A DNA stretch of 64,000 bases, from positions 248,001-312,000 of the forward strand of contig NZ_JAWKWO010000003.1 of assembly GCF_041397485.1 (NCBI RefSeq), read 5' to 3'. Shown piece by piece: positions 27,004 through 36,723 of this stretch (position 1 is its first letter; every line of letters starts with the position of its first letter). The position numbers and the translations under genes are program-made. The DNA comes from Zhengella sp020637775. Lineage in GTDB: Bacteria; Pseudomonadota; Alphaproteobacteria; Rhizobiales; Rhizobiaceae. The notes under the pieces were generated by a model, which made no database searches, was not told the DNA's origin, and saw only the letters and a list, made by a program, of their open reading frames with translations.

Positions 27004-29118
27004 ATGTCCGAGACATCCATTCCTGTCGAACACTTGACAGAATTGCAGGCCAAGGCGGAGTTGAAGCGCCTCGCCGACGAGATCGCGCATCACGACCGTC
27101 TTTATCATGGCGACGACCAGCCGGAGATCTCCGATGCTGCCTATGATGCGTTGCGACAGCGCAATGAGGCGATCGAGAAACGTTACCCGCATCTGGTTCT
27201 GGCGGAATCGCCCTCGCTTCGCGTTGGGGCGACGGTTTCCGGGAAGTTTGACAAGGTCGCCCATGCGGTGCCCATGCTCTCCCTCGATAATGCCTTTTCG
27301 GATGACGATGTGCGGGACTTCTCCGCGCGCGTTCGCCGGTTTTTACGCCTTGAGGAAGGGGCCGAACTGGCGCTGACCGCAGAACCGAAAATCGACGGCC
27401 TGTCGTTGAACTTGCGTTATGAGAAAGGCGAACTGGTCAGCGCGGCGACGCGTGGGGATGGCCAGACAGGGGAAAACGTCACAGCCAATGCGCTGACGAT
27501 CGAGGATATCCCGCGCCGCCTTGCTGGCGAACTGCCTGATGTGCTGGAAGTGCGTGGCGAGGTCTACATGAGCCATGCCGATTTTCAGGCATTGAACACG
27601 CGGCAGGCCGAGATCGGCGGCAAGACGTTTGCCAATCCCCGCAATGCGGCGGCCGGTTCGCTGCGGCAACTGGACAGTTCGATCACAGCGGCGCGACCGT
27701 TGAAGTTCTTTGCCTATGCCTGGGGTGAGGTCAGCACCATTCCGCACGAGACGCAGATGGAAATGGTGACATGGTTCGCAACACTCGGCTTCCGCGTCAA
27801 CGCGCTGATGCAACGGTTCCTGTCCGTGGAGGCGCTGCTCAAGCACTATCATTCCATTGAAGAACAGCGCGGTGAACTCGGCTACGATATCGATGGTGTG
27901 GTTTACAAGGTTGACCGTCTCGACCTGCAACGGCGGCTGGGGTTCGTTTCACGCAGCCCTCGCTGGGCCATTGCGCACAAGTTTCCGGCCGAAAAGGCCA
28001 TGACGCCACTCAAGGGGATCGACATCCAGGTGGGGCGCACGGGAGCCTTGACGCCTGTGGCACGGCTGGAGCCCGTTACGGTGGGCGGCGTGGTCGTGAC
28101 CAATGCCACCCTGCACAATGCCGAGGAGATCGAGCGTCTCGGTATCAAGATCGGCGACACGGTCATCGTGCAGCGCGCCGGTGATGTGATTCCGCAAGTT
28201 CTGGGGTATGTGGCGGAGAAGCGCCCCGATGATGCAGAAAGCTTCGTTTTCCCGGTGGTTTGCCCCTGTGAACTGAAAACGCCGGTGATACGCGAAGCCA
28301 ATGCCAGCGGTGTGGAAGGTGTGGTTCGCCGCTGCTCTGGGGAGTTCGCCTGCCCCTATCAGCGCAAGGAGCATCTCAAGCTTTTCGTATCGCGCAAGGC
28401 CTTCGACATCGAAGGGCTCGGCGAAAAGCAGATAGAGTATTTCTACGACGACCCGGACCTGCCAATACGCACGCCGGCCGATATCTTCACGCTGGCGAGG
28501 CGCGATGCCTCCAACAGCCTGAAGAAGTTGAAGAACCGGGAGGGCTACGGCGAAACGTCGGCCCAGAAACTGTTCGATGCCATCGAGGCTCGGCGGACAA
28601 TCGCGCTGGAACGGCTGATCTTTGCACTCGGTATCCGCCACGTGGGTGAGACGACAGCCAAGACGCTCGCCCGTGCCTATGGCACCTGGAGCGCGTTCGA
28701 AGATGCTGCCCTTGCCATCGCCCGGGGGGACGGGCAGGCAACCGACGACATGGATGCGCTGGATGATATCGGCCCGGCCGTCGTTGAGGCGATCGCGCGC
28801 TATTTCTCCGAGGCGCACAACCGCGCCATGGTTGATGATCTGGTCACTGAACTTCATGTTCAGGAGGCTGAGAAGCCGAAAGGCGACAGTCCTGTCTCCG
28901 GCAAGACGGTCGTGTTTACCGGGTCACTGGCACGAATGAGCCGCGACGAGGCCAAGGCCATGGCGGAAAGTCTTGGCGCCAAGGTGGCCGGATCGGTGTC
29001 CAAAAAGACGGACCTGGTCGTGGCCGGCCCGGGCGCGGGATCCAAGCTCAAGAAGGCAACAGACCTTGGCGTTGAGGTAATCTCCGAGGACGATTGGTTC
29101 GAGAGGGTTGGCGGATGA
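27004..29118 (+). CDS. ligA: NAD-dependent DNA ligase LigA
   Basis: LigA seals nicks during replication and repair using NAD. The 704-residue protein has the Ia domain (YHGDDQPEISDAAYD), the adenylated lysine K129 in AEPKIDGLSLN, the OB fold with VGRTGALTPVA, a four-cysteine zinc finger (from CPC to CSGEFACP, about 417-448), helix-hairpin-helix repeats and a C-terminal BRCT domain from about residue 625 (GKTVVFTGSL). The start at 27004 matches homologues; an in-frame upstream codon adds a basic low-complexity stretch. The 231 bases between recN and ligA show no gene. The stop overlaps the next gene. Confidence 0.97.
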   Translation: MSETSIPVEHLTELQAKAELKRLADEIAHHDRLYHGDDQPEISDAAYDALRQRNEAIEKRYPHLVLAESPSLRVGATVSGKFDKVAHAVPMLSLDNAFSDDDVRDFSARVRRFLRLEEGAELALTAEPKIDGLSLNLRYEKGELVSAATRGDGQTGENVTANALTIEDIPRRLAGELPDVLEVRGEVYMSHADFQALNTRQAEIGGKTFANPRNAAAGSLRQLDSSITAARPLKFFAYAWGEVSTIPHETQMEMVTWFATLGFRVNALMQRFLSVEALLKHYHSIEEQRGELGYDIDGVVYKVDRLDLQRRLGFVSRSPRWAIAHKFPAEKAMTPLKGIDIQVGRTGALTPVARLEPVTVGGVVVTNATLHNAEEIERLGIKIGDTVIVQRAGDVIPQVLGYVAEKRPDDAESFVFPVVCPCELKTPVIREANASGVEGVVRRCSGEFACPYQRKEHLKLFVSRKAFDIEGLGEKQIEYFYDDPDLPIRTPADIFTLARRDASNSLKKLKNREGYGETSAQKLFDAIEARRTIALERLIFALGIRHVGETTAKTLARAYGTWSAFEDAALAIARGDGQATDDMDALDDIGPAVVEAIARYFSEAHNRAMVDDLVTELHVQEAEKPKGDSPVSGKTVVFTGSLARMSRDEAKAMAESLGAKVAGSVSKKTDLVVAGPGAGSKLKKATDLGVEVISEDDWFERVGG

Positions 29119-29786
29119 GCGATTTTCGCGGCTTTGGCGAAAAGGCAATTCCCTTTCTGAAGGCTTTGGACTTCCATCAGGACCGCACGTGGTTCAAGGA
29201 AAACCGCGATCTCTACGAAAGCGAGCTCGACATGCCGCGCCGGGCCTTGATCGAGGAACTGACCAGCCGCTTTGCCGGTGAAGGGCTACCCTACCGGGGC
29301 GATCCCAAGCGATCGGTTTTCCGGATCCATCGCGACATCCGTTTTTCCAAGGACAAGCGTCCGTTCAATCGCCATGTGTCGATCATTCTCACACCGGACG
29401 GCACAAAGCGATCCGACGGCTGCTTCTATCTCCATGTGGGACTGGAGGGCTGTTTCATGGCCGTCGCGTTTCATTCTCCGGCGCCGGACGCGCTCAAGCG
29501 CATGCGCACCTCGATCATGGAGTGGCCGGGCCGGTATCGCGGCATGATCCAAGCTCTGGCGCGCGAAGGCCTTGAACTGGACATGAGCGATTCCCTGAAG
29601 CGCCTGCCACGCGGCTTCGAGGCTGTTTCTGACGACGACCTGGCCGCAGGCGTGAGAAACCGCCACTTCATCACCCGCGCCGACATGGATCCGGCCCGCA
29701 TCGTCTTGCCGGAACTGGCGGATGATTGTGTCAGCTTCGCCAGACGCGCCCAACCGCTCTTCGACTGGGGAATACAGGCCATTTGA
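29115..29786 (+). CDS. DUF2461 domain-containing protein (TIGR02453 family)
   Basis: A 223-residue protein of a widespread family of unknown function. Recognisable blocks are FLKALDFHQDRTWFKENRDLYE near the N-terminus, FRIHRDIRFSKDKRPFNRH, and GCFMAVAFHSPAPDALKRMR. No catalytic motif, signal peptide or membrane segment is visible, so it is probably cytoplasmic. The start overlaps the ligA stop (ATGA); this agrees with the family N-terminus and suggests coupling with ligA, though no functional link is known. Confidence 0.88.
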   Translation: MSDFRGFGEKAIPFLKALDFHQDRTWFKENRDLYESELDMPRRALIEELTSRFAGEGLPYRGDPKRSVFRIHRDIRFSKDKRPFNRHVSIILTPDGTKRSDGCFYLHVGLEGCFMAVAFHSPAPDALKRMRTSIMEWPGRYRGMIQALAREGLELDMSDSLKRLPRGFEAVSDDDLAAGVRNRHFITRADMDPARIVLPELADDCVSFARRAQPLFDWGIQAI

Positions 29787-29869
29787 GCCATCCCTTCAGG
29801 CATGCTTGTGGTTCACATCAGAACTATTGGCGTGACAGGTCAGGAAGGCTGTCCTATCGTCCGGCCACC

Positions 29870-30604
29870 ATGAGCAATTTGACGAATTCCAACCCCGACA
29901 GAACCGAAATCATCGACGGTCTGAAGGCCAGCATGCCCGTCGTTCTTTCTTCCATGCCCTTCGGGCTGCTGTTCGGGGCGATTGCAGTCAAGAACGGCTT
30001 TTCCACCTTCGAAGCCGTGTTCATGAGCGCTACGATCTTTGCGGGCGCCAGTCAGATGGTTGGCCTTGAGCTCTTCGGCACGACAGTTGCGCCCTGGCTG
30101 ATCGTGCTCTCGATTTTCGCGGTGAATTTCCGCCATGTGCTCTATTCGGCGGCGATCGGGCGGATGTTGCGGCCATGGGGCACGGTGCGGATGGCGGTTG
30201 CATTCTTCCTGCTTGTCGACCCGCAGTTCGCGGAAACCGAACGGCGCCGGGAGAGGGGCAGCAAGGTCACATGGCGCTGGTACATCTCGATGGGATTGCC
30301 GGTTTATGTGTTCTGGATCGCGGATACCTGGGTTGGGGCGAGTTTTGGCAACCTGATATCCGATCCCCATGCGCTGGGACTCGACTTTGTCCTGCCCATG
30401 TATTTCCTGATCATGGTCATGGGCTTCCGCAAGCGCAAGAGCTTCATTCCCGTGGTCCTGAGCAGCGGCATTTGTGCGGTCCTGGCGGAAAACCTCGTCG
30501 GTTCCCCGTGGCATGTATCCATCGGCGCCCTGGCGGGAATTGCCGTTGCCATGGCCATGCCGATTCCGAAAGACGAGGCGGCATCGGACCCGGTGAACCG
30601 ATGA
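29870..30604 (+). CDS. azlC: AzlC family branched-chain amino acid exporter subunit
   Basis: AzlC with AzlD forms an inner-membrane exporter for branched-chain amino acids or analogues such as azaleucine. The 244-residue protein has about seven to eight transmembrane helices and the family motifs PVVLSSMPFGLLFGAIA, FAGASQMVGLELF and NFRHVLYSAA. The start at 29870 begins just before the conserved amphipathic region; upstream extension has no membrane or family features. The stop overlaps the azlD start, as is typical for this pair. Confidence 0.92.
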   Translation: MSNLTNSNPDRTEIIDGLKASMPVVLSSMPFGLLFGAIAVKNGFSTFEAVFMSATIFAGASQMVGLELFGTTVAPWLIVLSIFAVNFRHVLYSAAIGRMLRPWGTVRMAVAFFLLVDPQFAETERRRERGSKVTWRWYISMGLPVYVFWIADTWVGASFGNLISDPHALGLDFVLPMYFLIMVMGFRKRKSFIPVVLSSGICAVLAENLVGSPWHVSIGALAGIAVAMAMPIPKDEAASDPVNR

Positions 30605-30897
30605 GCACGATTTTCTGGATCACCATCGCAGGCGCCCTCGCCACCTATGCCACGCGCATCGGTGGCCACATCGTTCTGTCCCGCTTCGAGCGAATCCCCC
30701 GCCGGGTAGACCGGGCACTCAACGCTGTGCCTGCTGCCGTGCTGACAACCCTTGTCGCACCGTCCTTGATGAAGGGCGACTGGCGTGAAGCGCTGACGCT
30801 TGCCTTCGTGGCAGCGGCAACCTTGCGCCTGCCCGGACTTGCCGTGTTTGCCGCCGGGTGGGCGCTGATCATCGGGTTCAGGCAGATCGGGGGCTGA
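30601..30897 (+). CDS. azlD: AzlD family small membrane subunit
   Basis: A 98-residue protein with three to four hydrophobic segments, partner of AzlC. The start ATG overlaps the azlC stop (ATGA). Family features include the early TYATRIGG motif and the P-A-A-V-L-T-T block in the second helix. The 3' end overlaps the converging aminopeptidase gene by 20 bases, which is unusual but does not affect either product. Confidence 0.9.
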   Translation: MSTIFWITIAGALATYATRIGGHIVLSRFERIPRRVDRALNAVPAAVLTTLVAPSLMKGDWREALTLAFVAAATLRLPGLAVFAAGWALIIGFRQIGG

Positions 30898-32743
30898 CAG
30901 GATCCTGCAGCGGGGCGCAGGCTGCCTGCAGCCAGTCGCGATCGGGCTGTTCCAGTGCCGGTGCGATCCGGTCAAGCACCTGCGCATGGTAGGAATCGAG
31001 CCAGCCGATCTCTTCGTGTGACAACATAGAAACGACGATCATCCTGCGGTCGAACGGGCAGAGTGTCAGCGTTTCGAAGCCGTGCATCGGGATTTCGCCA
31101 CCCGGCAGTTCCTCAACTGGCGTCACCGCAACCAGGTTTTCAAGGCGGATGCCGTAGTGGCCGGGCTTGTAGTATCCCGGTTCATTGGAAAGGATCATGC
31201 CTTCCAGAAGGGCCTGGGTTCCCGTGCGGGCGATGCGCTGAGGTCCCTCGTGAACGGAAAGATAGGATCCCACGCCATGGCCGGTGCCATGGGCGAAATC
31301 CACGCCGGCCTTCCAATGTGCCGCGCGCGCGAGCGGGTCGATGTCGCAGCCGCGTGTCCCGGAAGGAAACCGGATGTCGGAGACAGCAATGAGTCCTTTG
31401 AGCACGATGGTGTAGCGCTCACGCATTTCGGCAGTCGGCTCACCCACGGGCACAGTGCGCGTGATATCGGTGGTGCCGTCCTCGTACTGACCTCCGGAAT
31501 CGACCAGGTAGAGTTCGCCGCGTGTCAGTGTGCGGCAAGACAGGTTGGTCACGCGATAGTGCATGATCGAGCCGTTCGGGCCGGCGCCGGATATCGTGTC
31601 AAATGACACATCCTTGAGTGGCATCTGCGCTTCCTGACCGGCAAGCACACGGGCGCTTTCCAGCGCCACGACTGCGCTCGTTTCCGTCACGGTGCCGGGT
31701 TCCTGGCGGTCGAGCCAGGCCAGAAACCGGGCCATGGCAACACCGTCGCGGCGGTGTGCAGCCCTGGCGCCTTGCAGTTCTGTCGGGTTTTTGCAGGCCC
31801 GGGGGAGGCGGGCCGGATCAGGCATCGGAACATACCGGCCACCGTTTTCGCTTACCAGGGCGTATAACTTCGCTGCGGCCATCTGCGGATCCAGACCGAT
31901 CGATTTGCCCTGGCGAGCCAATTCGACCATGGCTTCATCGAGTTCGGAAGGCGGCCGGATGCTGCACAATTGCGTCAAATACGCTTCGACCGCGGTCGAC
32001 ATCTTCCGCTTGTCCATGAAGAGCTGATGATTGCCTTTGGCTGTAACGATCGCAAAACCCAACGCCAGCGGCGTATGAGGAACATCGGAACCGCGGATAT
32101 TGAATGCCCATGCCAGGGACGATGGATCTGTCAGGACGCAGGCATCGGCCCCGGCTTCGCTTATTTCATTCGCCAAGGCGGCAAGCTTGTCGCGTGCCAG
32201 AACGCCGGCTCGTTCTATTGGATGAAGGACAACCGGCTCAAGGGGGGGAGCAGGGCGATCAAGGCGAATGGCGTCGACCGGATTGAACTCAAGCATGACG
32301 AGTTCGCCGCCCGCGTCCTCCAAAGCCGTTCGAAGCCGCTCCGCCTCGCCGATCGTGTGGAGCCAAGGATCAATTCCAAGACGGTCGCCTCTCTTCCAGT
32401 GCGTCCGGATCCATCTGGGCGGGGGATTTGAGACGAGGTCCTGATAGTCGAACAGGTGAGGATCGGTCTGCAGCCGCACTTGTTCCGTATAGCGGCCATC
32501 AACGAACATGGCCGCATTGGATCGGCCGACATATGCCAAACCGGCCGAACCGGTAAATCCGGTCAGCCATGAGAGGCGTTCGGCATAGTTGGCGACATAT
32601 TCGCCCTGGTGCTCATCGGATCTGGGAACCAGAACACCTTGAATGCCATGCTCGGCAAGCAAGGACCGCAATTTCTGCACTCTTTCGGCTGCGTGTGTCG
32701 GATCCGAGGTGCTCTCGAAGGATTGGAAGAGCGGAGAATGCAT
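30878..32743 (-). CDS. Aminopeptidase P family protein (Xaa-Pro aminopeptidase, M24B)
   Basis: A 621-residue metallopeptidase that removes N-terminal residues preceding proline. It has two N-terminal creatinase-like domains (LRSLLAEHGIQGVLVPRSDEHQGEY) and a C-terminal pita-bread domain. Metal ligands are visible in order: DSGGQY, DITRT, the histidine in HGTGHGVGSYL, NEPGYY and the E of RLENLV. The length matches the long form related to eukaryotic XPNPEP1. The start at 32743 gives the family N-terminus; longer in-frame starts lead through low-complexity sequence. Cytoplasmic, since no signal peptide is seen. Confidence 0.93.
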   Translation of the reverse strand: MHSPLFQSFESTSDPTHAAERVQKLRSLLAEHGIQGVLVPRSDEHQGEYVANYAERLSWLTGFTGSAGLAYVGRSNAAMFVDGRYTEQVRLQTDPHLFDYQDLVSNPPPRWIRTHWKRGDRLGIDPWLHTIGEAERLRTALEDAGGELVMLEFNPVDAIRLDRPAPPLEPVVLHPIERAGVLARDKLAALANEISEAGADACVLTDPSSLAWAFNIRGSDVPHTPLALGFAIVTAKGNHQLFMDKRKMSTAVEAYLTQLCSIRPPSELDEAMVELARQGKSIGLDPQMAAAKLYALVSENGGRYVPMPDPARLPRACKNPTELQGARAAHRRDGVAMARFLAWLDRQEPGTVTETSAVVALESARVLAGQEAQMPLKDVSFDTISGAGPNGSIMHYRVTNLSCRTLTRGELYLVDSGGQYEDGTTDITRTVPVGEPTAEMRERYTIVLKGLIAVSDIRFPSGTRGCDIDPLARAAHWKAGVDFAHGTGHGVGSYLSVHEGPQRIARTGTQALLEGMILSNEPGYYKPGHYGIRLENLVAVTPVEELPGGEIPMHGFETLTLCPFDRRMIVVSMLSHEEIGWLDSYHAQVLDRIAPALEQPDRDWLQAACAPLQDPVSPRSA

Positions 32744-32985
32744 GATGGGCAGTTTCCTGTTCTGGGCGGCCGGCGGACCGCATCCTTTTCGCGGCGACGG
32801 TAAACAAGCCGCGACGGGCTGTCCATCGGTCATGCCCAGCGTTTCATGCTGCGCTGCAGTATTTTTCTTTCGCATATGCACAACACACAAGGGTGCCATG
32901 CAGCAATGGCTCTGGTTGGGCGCGGGGAAGGGGCCTATCTCTTTGTCAACGATGAATTTTGGTTCAACCCAGTGAGGACAGAACG

Positions 32986-33168
32986 ATGCCGAACAAGACC
33001 CGTGGCTTTTTCCGCAATGCCTATGACGCGATGCTGGAAGCCCGTCAGCGGCAGGCAAACCAGTATGTCAATGGCGCACTGCTGATGCTTGATGACGAAA
33101 CGCTGAAGGCGCGTGGCTATTCCCGTGCCGAACTGCGCCGGAAAGGTTCTTCCGGTTTCTATATCTGA
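32986..33168 (+). CDS. DUF1127 domain-containing small protein
   Basis: A 60-residue basic protein containing the DUF1127 (YjiS-like) pattern LMLDDETLKARGYSRAELRRKG at its C-terminus. Small alphaproteobacterial DUF1127 proteins have been tied to RNA turnover and to phosphate or carbon metabolism, but the role of this copy is unknown. GAGGACAG lies just before the ATG. A clear terminator follows at 33195, so it is a single-gene unit. The 242-base region upstream contains no other gene and probably holds its promoter. Confidence 0.88.
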   Translation: MPNKTRGFFRNAYDAMLEARQRQANQYVNGALLMLDDETLKARGYSRAELRRKGSSGFYI

Positions 33169-33194
33169 TCGACCCTAACAGCGGTCCGAGCACG

Positions 33195-33220
33195 AGGCGG
33201 TCCATGGCGGGCCGCCTTTT
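33195..33220 (+). terminator. Rho-independent terminator after the DUF1127 gene
   Basis: A 9-bp stem starting AGGCGG and ending CCGCCT (one G-T pair) encloses a 5-base loop and runs into TTTT. It lies 27 bases after the stop codon. Confidence 0.85.
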
Positions 33221-33290
33221 GCTATTTCGGGAAGTCTGCCACGAAGGGGGGAAGGCAGGTGACATCGTCGGCCCTAGAATGAGCGAGCGG

Positions 33291-34166
33291 TCAACGCTGC
33301 ATGTGGATTGTCACCCAGCCTTCGCGCCAGATCGTTCGGACATGTCGGAAGCCTTGATTGCGATAGGCCGCAATGACGCTCTCGCGCTGACGGGAAAGAA
33401 TGCCCGACAGGATCACCGAGCCGCCAGGTGAGAGATGGCGGGCCATTTCCGGTGCAAGGCTCATCAGTGGCCGTGCCAGGATATTGGCGATGATCAGATC
33501 GAACGGCTTCGATTCGATCAGCGCGCGATTTCGGAAACCGACCGCCGTTTCGCACGTCACTAGCCGTTCGACTTCATTCAGCCGCACGTTTTCGCGTGCA
33601 ACCTTTGTAGCGACCGGATCAATATCGGTGGCAAGAACCGGAATGCGCGCCCGCTTTGCCAAGGCGATCGCAAGAACGGCGGATCCGGTGCCAAGATCGA
33701 GCGCCTTCCTGGGCCGTTCGCGTTGAACGATCCTGTCAAGCATGATCAGGCAGCCTGACGTGGTGCCGTGATGGCCTGTACCGAAAGCCTGACCTGCCTC
33801 GATCTCGATGGCGATATTGCCGGGCTTTATCTTGTCCCTGTCATGGCTGCCATGGACGATGAAACGCCCGGCGTGGACAGGCGCAAGATCCTCCAGCGAT
33901 TTGCTGACCCAATCGATGTCAGGCAGTTCTTCCGTACGGGCTTGTGTATCGATACCGAGTTCCAGAAGAACATCGCGAATCATCGCCTGAATGTCATGCC
34001 GCGTCTCGTTGCCGGCATAGACCGAGACTTCATGAATGTCGGCGGCTTCGTCCACTTCAAGAACGGCGATCGGGACGCCCTCATCCTCAAACACCAGTTC
34101 CAGGCGATCACTTGCGGCATAGGCCTTGTCTCGCGTAGCGGTGAAAAAATAGCGAATCTGGCTCAC
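33291..34166 (-). CDS. prmA: Ribosomal protein L11 methyltransferase PrmA
   Basis: PrmA trimethylates lysines of ribosomal protein L11 using S-adenosylmethionine. The 291-residue protein has an N-terminal substrate-recognition domain and a C-terminal Rossmann methyltransferase with FGTGHHGTTSGCL, the SAM loop DLGTGSAVLAIA, ATDIDPVA, and the NILARPL active-site motif. Its start lies within the stop region of the upstream antiporter gene (4-base overlap), so the two are likely one transcript. Length is normal. Confidence 0.95.
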   Translation of the reverse strand: MSQIRYFFTATRDKAYAASDRLELVFEDEGVPIAVLEVDEAADIHEVSVYAGNETRHDIQAMIRDVLLELGIDTQARTEELPDIDWVSKSLEDLAPVHAGRFIVHGSHDRDKIKPGNIAIEIEAGQAFGTGHHGTTSGCLIMLDRIVQRERPRKALDLGTGSAVLAIALAKRARIPVLATDIDPVATKVARENVRLNEVERLVTCETAVGFRNRALIESKPFDLIIANILARPLMSLAPEMARHLSPGGSVILSGILSRQRESVIAAYRNQGFRHVRTIWREGWVTIHMQR

Positions 34167-36016
34167 GGCTGGTCGTCCGGTTTTTCGGCTCCAGCCGTTC
34201 CCTTCCTCGGATCACCCGCGCGGCCTTCCGGCTTTGGCGGGGCGAAGGACAGGATCGTGTCGCCAGGCTGCGGTTTTCCCTCCGGCGCTGTGGAGGCAAA
34301 GACCAGTTGCCCGGATGCCTTGCGCCAGAGGATCATGCGAGCGCCTTCTGCCCGGGTTTCCAGATATTTGTCAAAGGGAAACTCATCTGAAATCCTGGTC
34401 GCCTGCACGCCCCAGCCGCGGGTCATGTTGATCTGGAAATCGAACCAGCCAAGGGCCGGTTCGCGCGTCAGGGGACGGCCGCCGAGTGTGAAATTGAGCG
34501 CCAACCGTTCGGAACGTTCCTTCGCACTGCCGATCTGGAAGACGTGGCTGCGGCCGACTTCCGGCCCGAGATCGGTGCAGACGAGCGTATTGTAAGCGTC
34601 GTTCGGTGTGGCGGCAATGACGTTCTGGTATCGGTTCAGGGCCAGCGAGTGATGGGCGTCCTCCGACAGGACTTCACCGAAATAGACGGGAATATCGGCC
34701 AGACGCGCCTCGCGAATACGGTCCCACTCCGTGTCGGCGACGAGCACAGGAATCTTCAATTCCTTCATTTTGCGCGCAAGGCTGGTCGCAAATCGCGAGC
34801 CCCCGACGATCAGGACACCGGGGCTTTCGGATGACTTGAGACCAAGAAGTCCGGCGAGTGGCGACAGGGTGAAGCCGTGGGCAATGATGGTGGTCACCAC
34901 AACCGCGAAGGCGAAGGCAACCATGAGAGGCGCGTCCTCAACCCCGTTGTCGGCCAAGGCGGCGCCGAAAAGGCCGGAGACGGCGACCGCGACAATGCCG
35001 CGGGGGGCGATCCAGCCGACAAAGATGCGTTCCTTGAGGGACAAGCCGGTGCCCAGGGTCGCGACAAGGACCGCCGCCGGCCGGATCACGAACATGACGA
35101 GGACCACAAAGGCGGCCGCCTTCCAGTCCAGGGCCAGAACCGCATCGACATCAAGGGCTGCTGTCAGCAGAACAAAAAGCCCCGATACAAGCAAGATTGT
35201 CACGGTTTCCTTGAACCGGCGCATTTCCGCCAGGCTGGCGATGCGCGTATTCGCCAGAGTGATGCCCATGACCGTCACGGTGAGCAAGCCGGCTTCCTCA
35301 AGAATGAGATTGGTTGAGACGAATGCGGAAAGGACGGCGGCAAAGATTACCGGGGCCTTGAGATATTCGGGTACGTGGCCGCGAATGAACAACCAGGCAA
35401 TGAAGCGGCCAAAAAGAATGCCACCGGCGGTGGCTGTGACGAAGGCCACGATCACGGAAATGACCAGCCGGTCGGCGTGATGCGTGCCATGCGACACGAG
35501 GAAAACCTCGAATGCAAGAACTGCAAACAGCGCCCCGATCGCGTCATTGACGATCGCTTCCCAGCGCAAGAGAGAAGCCGGCCGTTGGGTCAGCTTGGCC
35601 TGCCGCAGAAGCGGCATGATGACCGTAGGACCGGTGACGACAAGGATTGCGCCCAGAACGGCTGAAGTGGGCCAGGACAAGCCTCCCACGAAGTGGGCTG
35701 CAAGCGTTGTCATGCCCCAGACCAGGGGACCGCCCAGAATGATCATCCGGCGCACGGCTGTCGAAGTTTCCGCGATCTCCCTGAAATTGAGGGTCAGCCC
35801 GCCCTCGAACAGAATGATGGCAACGGCAAGGGAAACCGCTGGACGATAGACATCGCCAAAGTCGCGGACAGGATCGATGAAACCGGTGACCGGGCCGATC
35901 AATGCGCCAGCGACAAGAAGCAGCACGATGCCGGGTATGCGAAGACGCCATGCCAGCCATTGGGCGAAAACGCCTGCAGCAGCAATGCTGGCGAGTTTGA
36001 AGCCTACCATGTCCAT
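34163..36016 (-). CDS. Cation/proton antiporter with C-terminal TrkA-N-like domain
   Basis: A 617-residue protein. Residues 1-400 form a multi-helix CPA-type Na+/H+ or K+/H+ exchanger domain with GPTVIMPLLRQ and the ND motif in EAIVNDAIGALFAV, which carries the transport aspartate, plus the helix GWIAPRGIVAVAVSGLF. Residues about 405-530 are cytoplasmic and resemble a TrkA-N nucleotide-binding fold (VLIVGGSRFATSLARKM), suggesting control by NAD(H) or another ligand. The last 60 residues are Pro-rich. It overlaps prmA. Ion specificity cannot be assigned. Confidence 0.9.
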   Translation of the reverse strand: MDMVGFKLASIAAAGVFAQWLAWRLRIPGIVLLLVAGALIGPVTGFIDPVRDFGDVYRPAVSLAVAIILFEGGLTLNFREIAETSTAVRRMIILGGPLVWGMTTLAAHFVGGLSWPTSAVLGAILVVTGPTVIMPLLRQAKLTQRPASLLRWEAIVNDAIGALFAVLAFEVFLVSHGTHHADRLVISVIVAFVTATAGGILFGRFIAWLFIRGHVPEYLKAPVIFAAVLSAFVSTNLILEEAGLLTVTVMGITLANTRIASLAEMRRFKETVTILLVSGLFVLLTAALDVDAVLALDWKAAAFVVLVMFVIRPAAVLVATLGTGLSLKERIFVGWIAPRGIVAVAVSGLFGAALADNGVEDAPLMVAFAFAVVVTTIIAHGFTLSPLAGLLGLKSSESPGVLIVGGSRFATSLARKMKELKIPVLVADTEWDRIREARLADIPVYFGEVLSEDAHHSLALNRYQNVIAATPNDAYNTLVCTDLGPEVGRSHVFQIGSAKERSERLALNFTLGGRPLTREPALGWFDFQINMTRGWGVQATRISDEFPFDKYLETRAEGARMILWRKASGQLVFASTAPEGKPQPGDTILSFAPPKPEGRAGDPRKGTAGAEKPDDQP

Positions 36017-36114
36017 TCTTCAAACTCCTGCAGGAAGCCATTGCCGCACATGGGCGTAACCTGGCTGGCTTCCTGTTGGGATCAACCGGAAGTGGATCCA
36101 CCTCCCGGATTCGC

Positions 36115-36696
36115 CTAGCCTTCGGCGAGCCGCTTCAATTTCGCCATCGCGGCCTGCGCATCTTCGCCATAGGCGATGGTGCCTTCAAAGCCGCCCTTCG
36201 CGTTCAGCAGCAGGATCGATGCCGTATGGTCCATCGTATAGTCGTTCCCGTCATTGGTGGGAATCTTCTTTGCGTAGATCTTGTAGTCGCGAATGACCTT
36301 GGCAACCTCGTCAGGATCGCCGGAGACGCCGACAACGCGATCGGTGACGTTGGAAATGTAGTCCTTGAGGATTTCCGGCGTATCCCTTTCGGGATCGACC
36401 GAGAAGAAGAACGCCTTGACGTTACCGGCCTCCGGACCCAGCTGCGTCAGCCATCCATTGAGCTCGTAAAGGGTTGTCGGACACACTTCGGGGCAGTGGG
36501 TGAAGCCGAAGAAAAGGGCAACGGGCTGACCGCGCAACGCCTGTTCCGTGATCTCGTTTCCATACATGTCGGTCAAGGTGAAAGGGCCGCCGAACGCGCC
36601 ATCGCCCTGGTTCATTGCATTGTAGGCGGTATAACCGAGGATGCCGGTTGCGAGCGCCACTGCGGCAAGCACAGCATAGAGTATTCCACGCATCAT
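36115..36696 (-). CDS. SCO1/SenC family copper chaperone
   Basis: A 193-residue protein with an N-terminal membrane anchor (about 3-25) and a periplasmic thioredoxin-like domain. The copper ligands are visible: the CPEVC pair (C-x-x-x-C) in FFGFTHCPEVCP and the histidine in YTMDHTAS. The DPERDTPEILKDY block is conserved. SCO proteins deliver copper to the CuA centre of cytochrome c oxidase. It follows, by 27 bases, a small membrane protein gene on the same strand. No cytochrome oxidase gene lies in the window. Confidence 0.94.
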   Translation of the reverse strand: MMRGILYAVLAAVALATGILGYTAYNAMNQGDGAFGGPFTLTDMYGNEITEQALRGQPVALFFGFTHCPEVCPTTLYELNGWLTQLGPEAGNVKAFFFSVDPERDTPEILKDYISNVTDRVVGVSGDPDEVAKVIRDYKIYAKKIPTNDGNDYTMDHTASILLLNAKGGFEGTIAYGEDAQAAMAKLKRLAEG

Positions 36697-36723
36697 TTTG
36701 AATTTCTTTCCAGAATCCTGATC

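Noticed and set aside
25798..27264. A 488-codon minus-strand frame across the recN end, the gap and the ligA start
   Set aside because: The composition is Arg/His/Gly-rich as in shadow frames, and recN and ligA on the plus strand are unambiguous; the gap part alone shows no domain.
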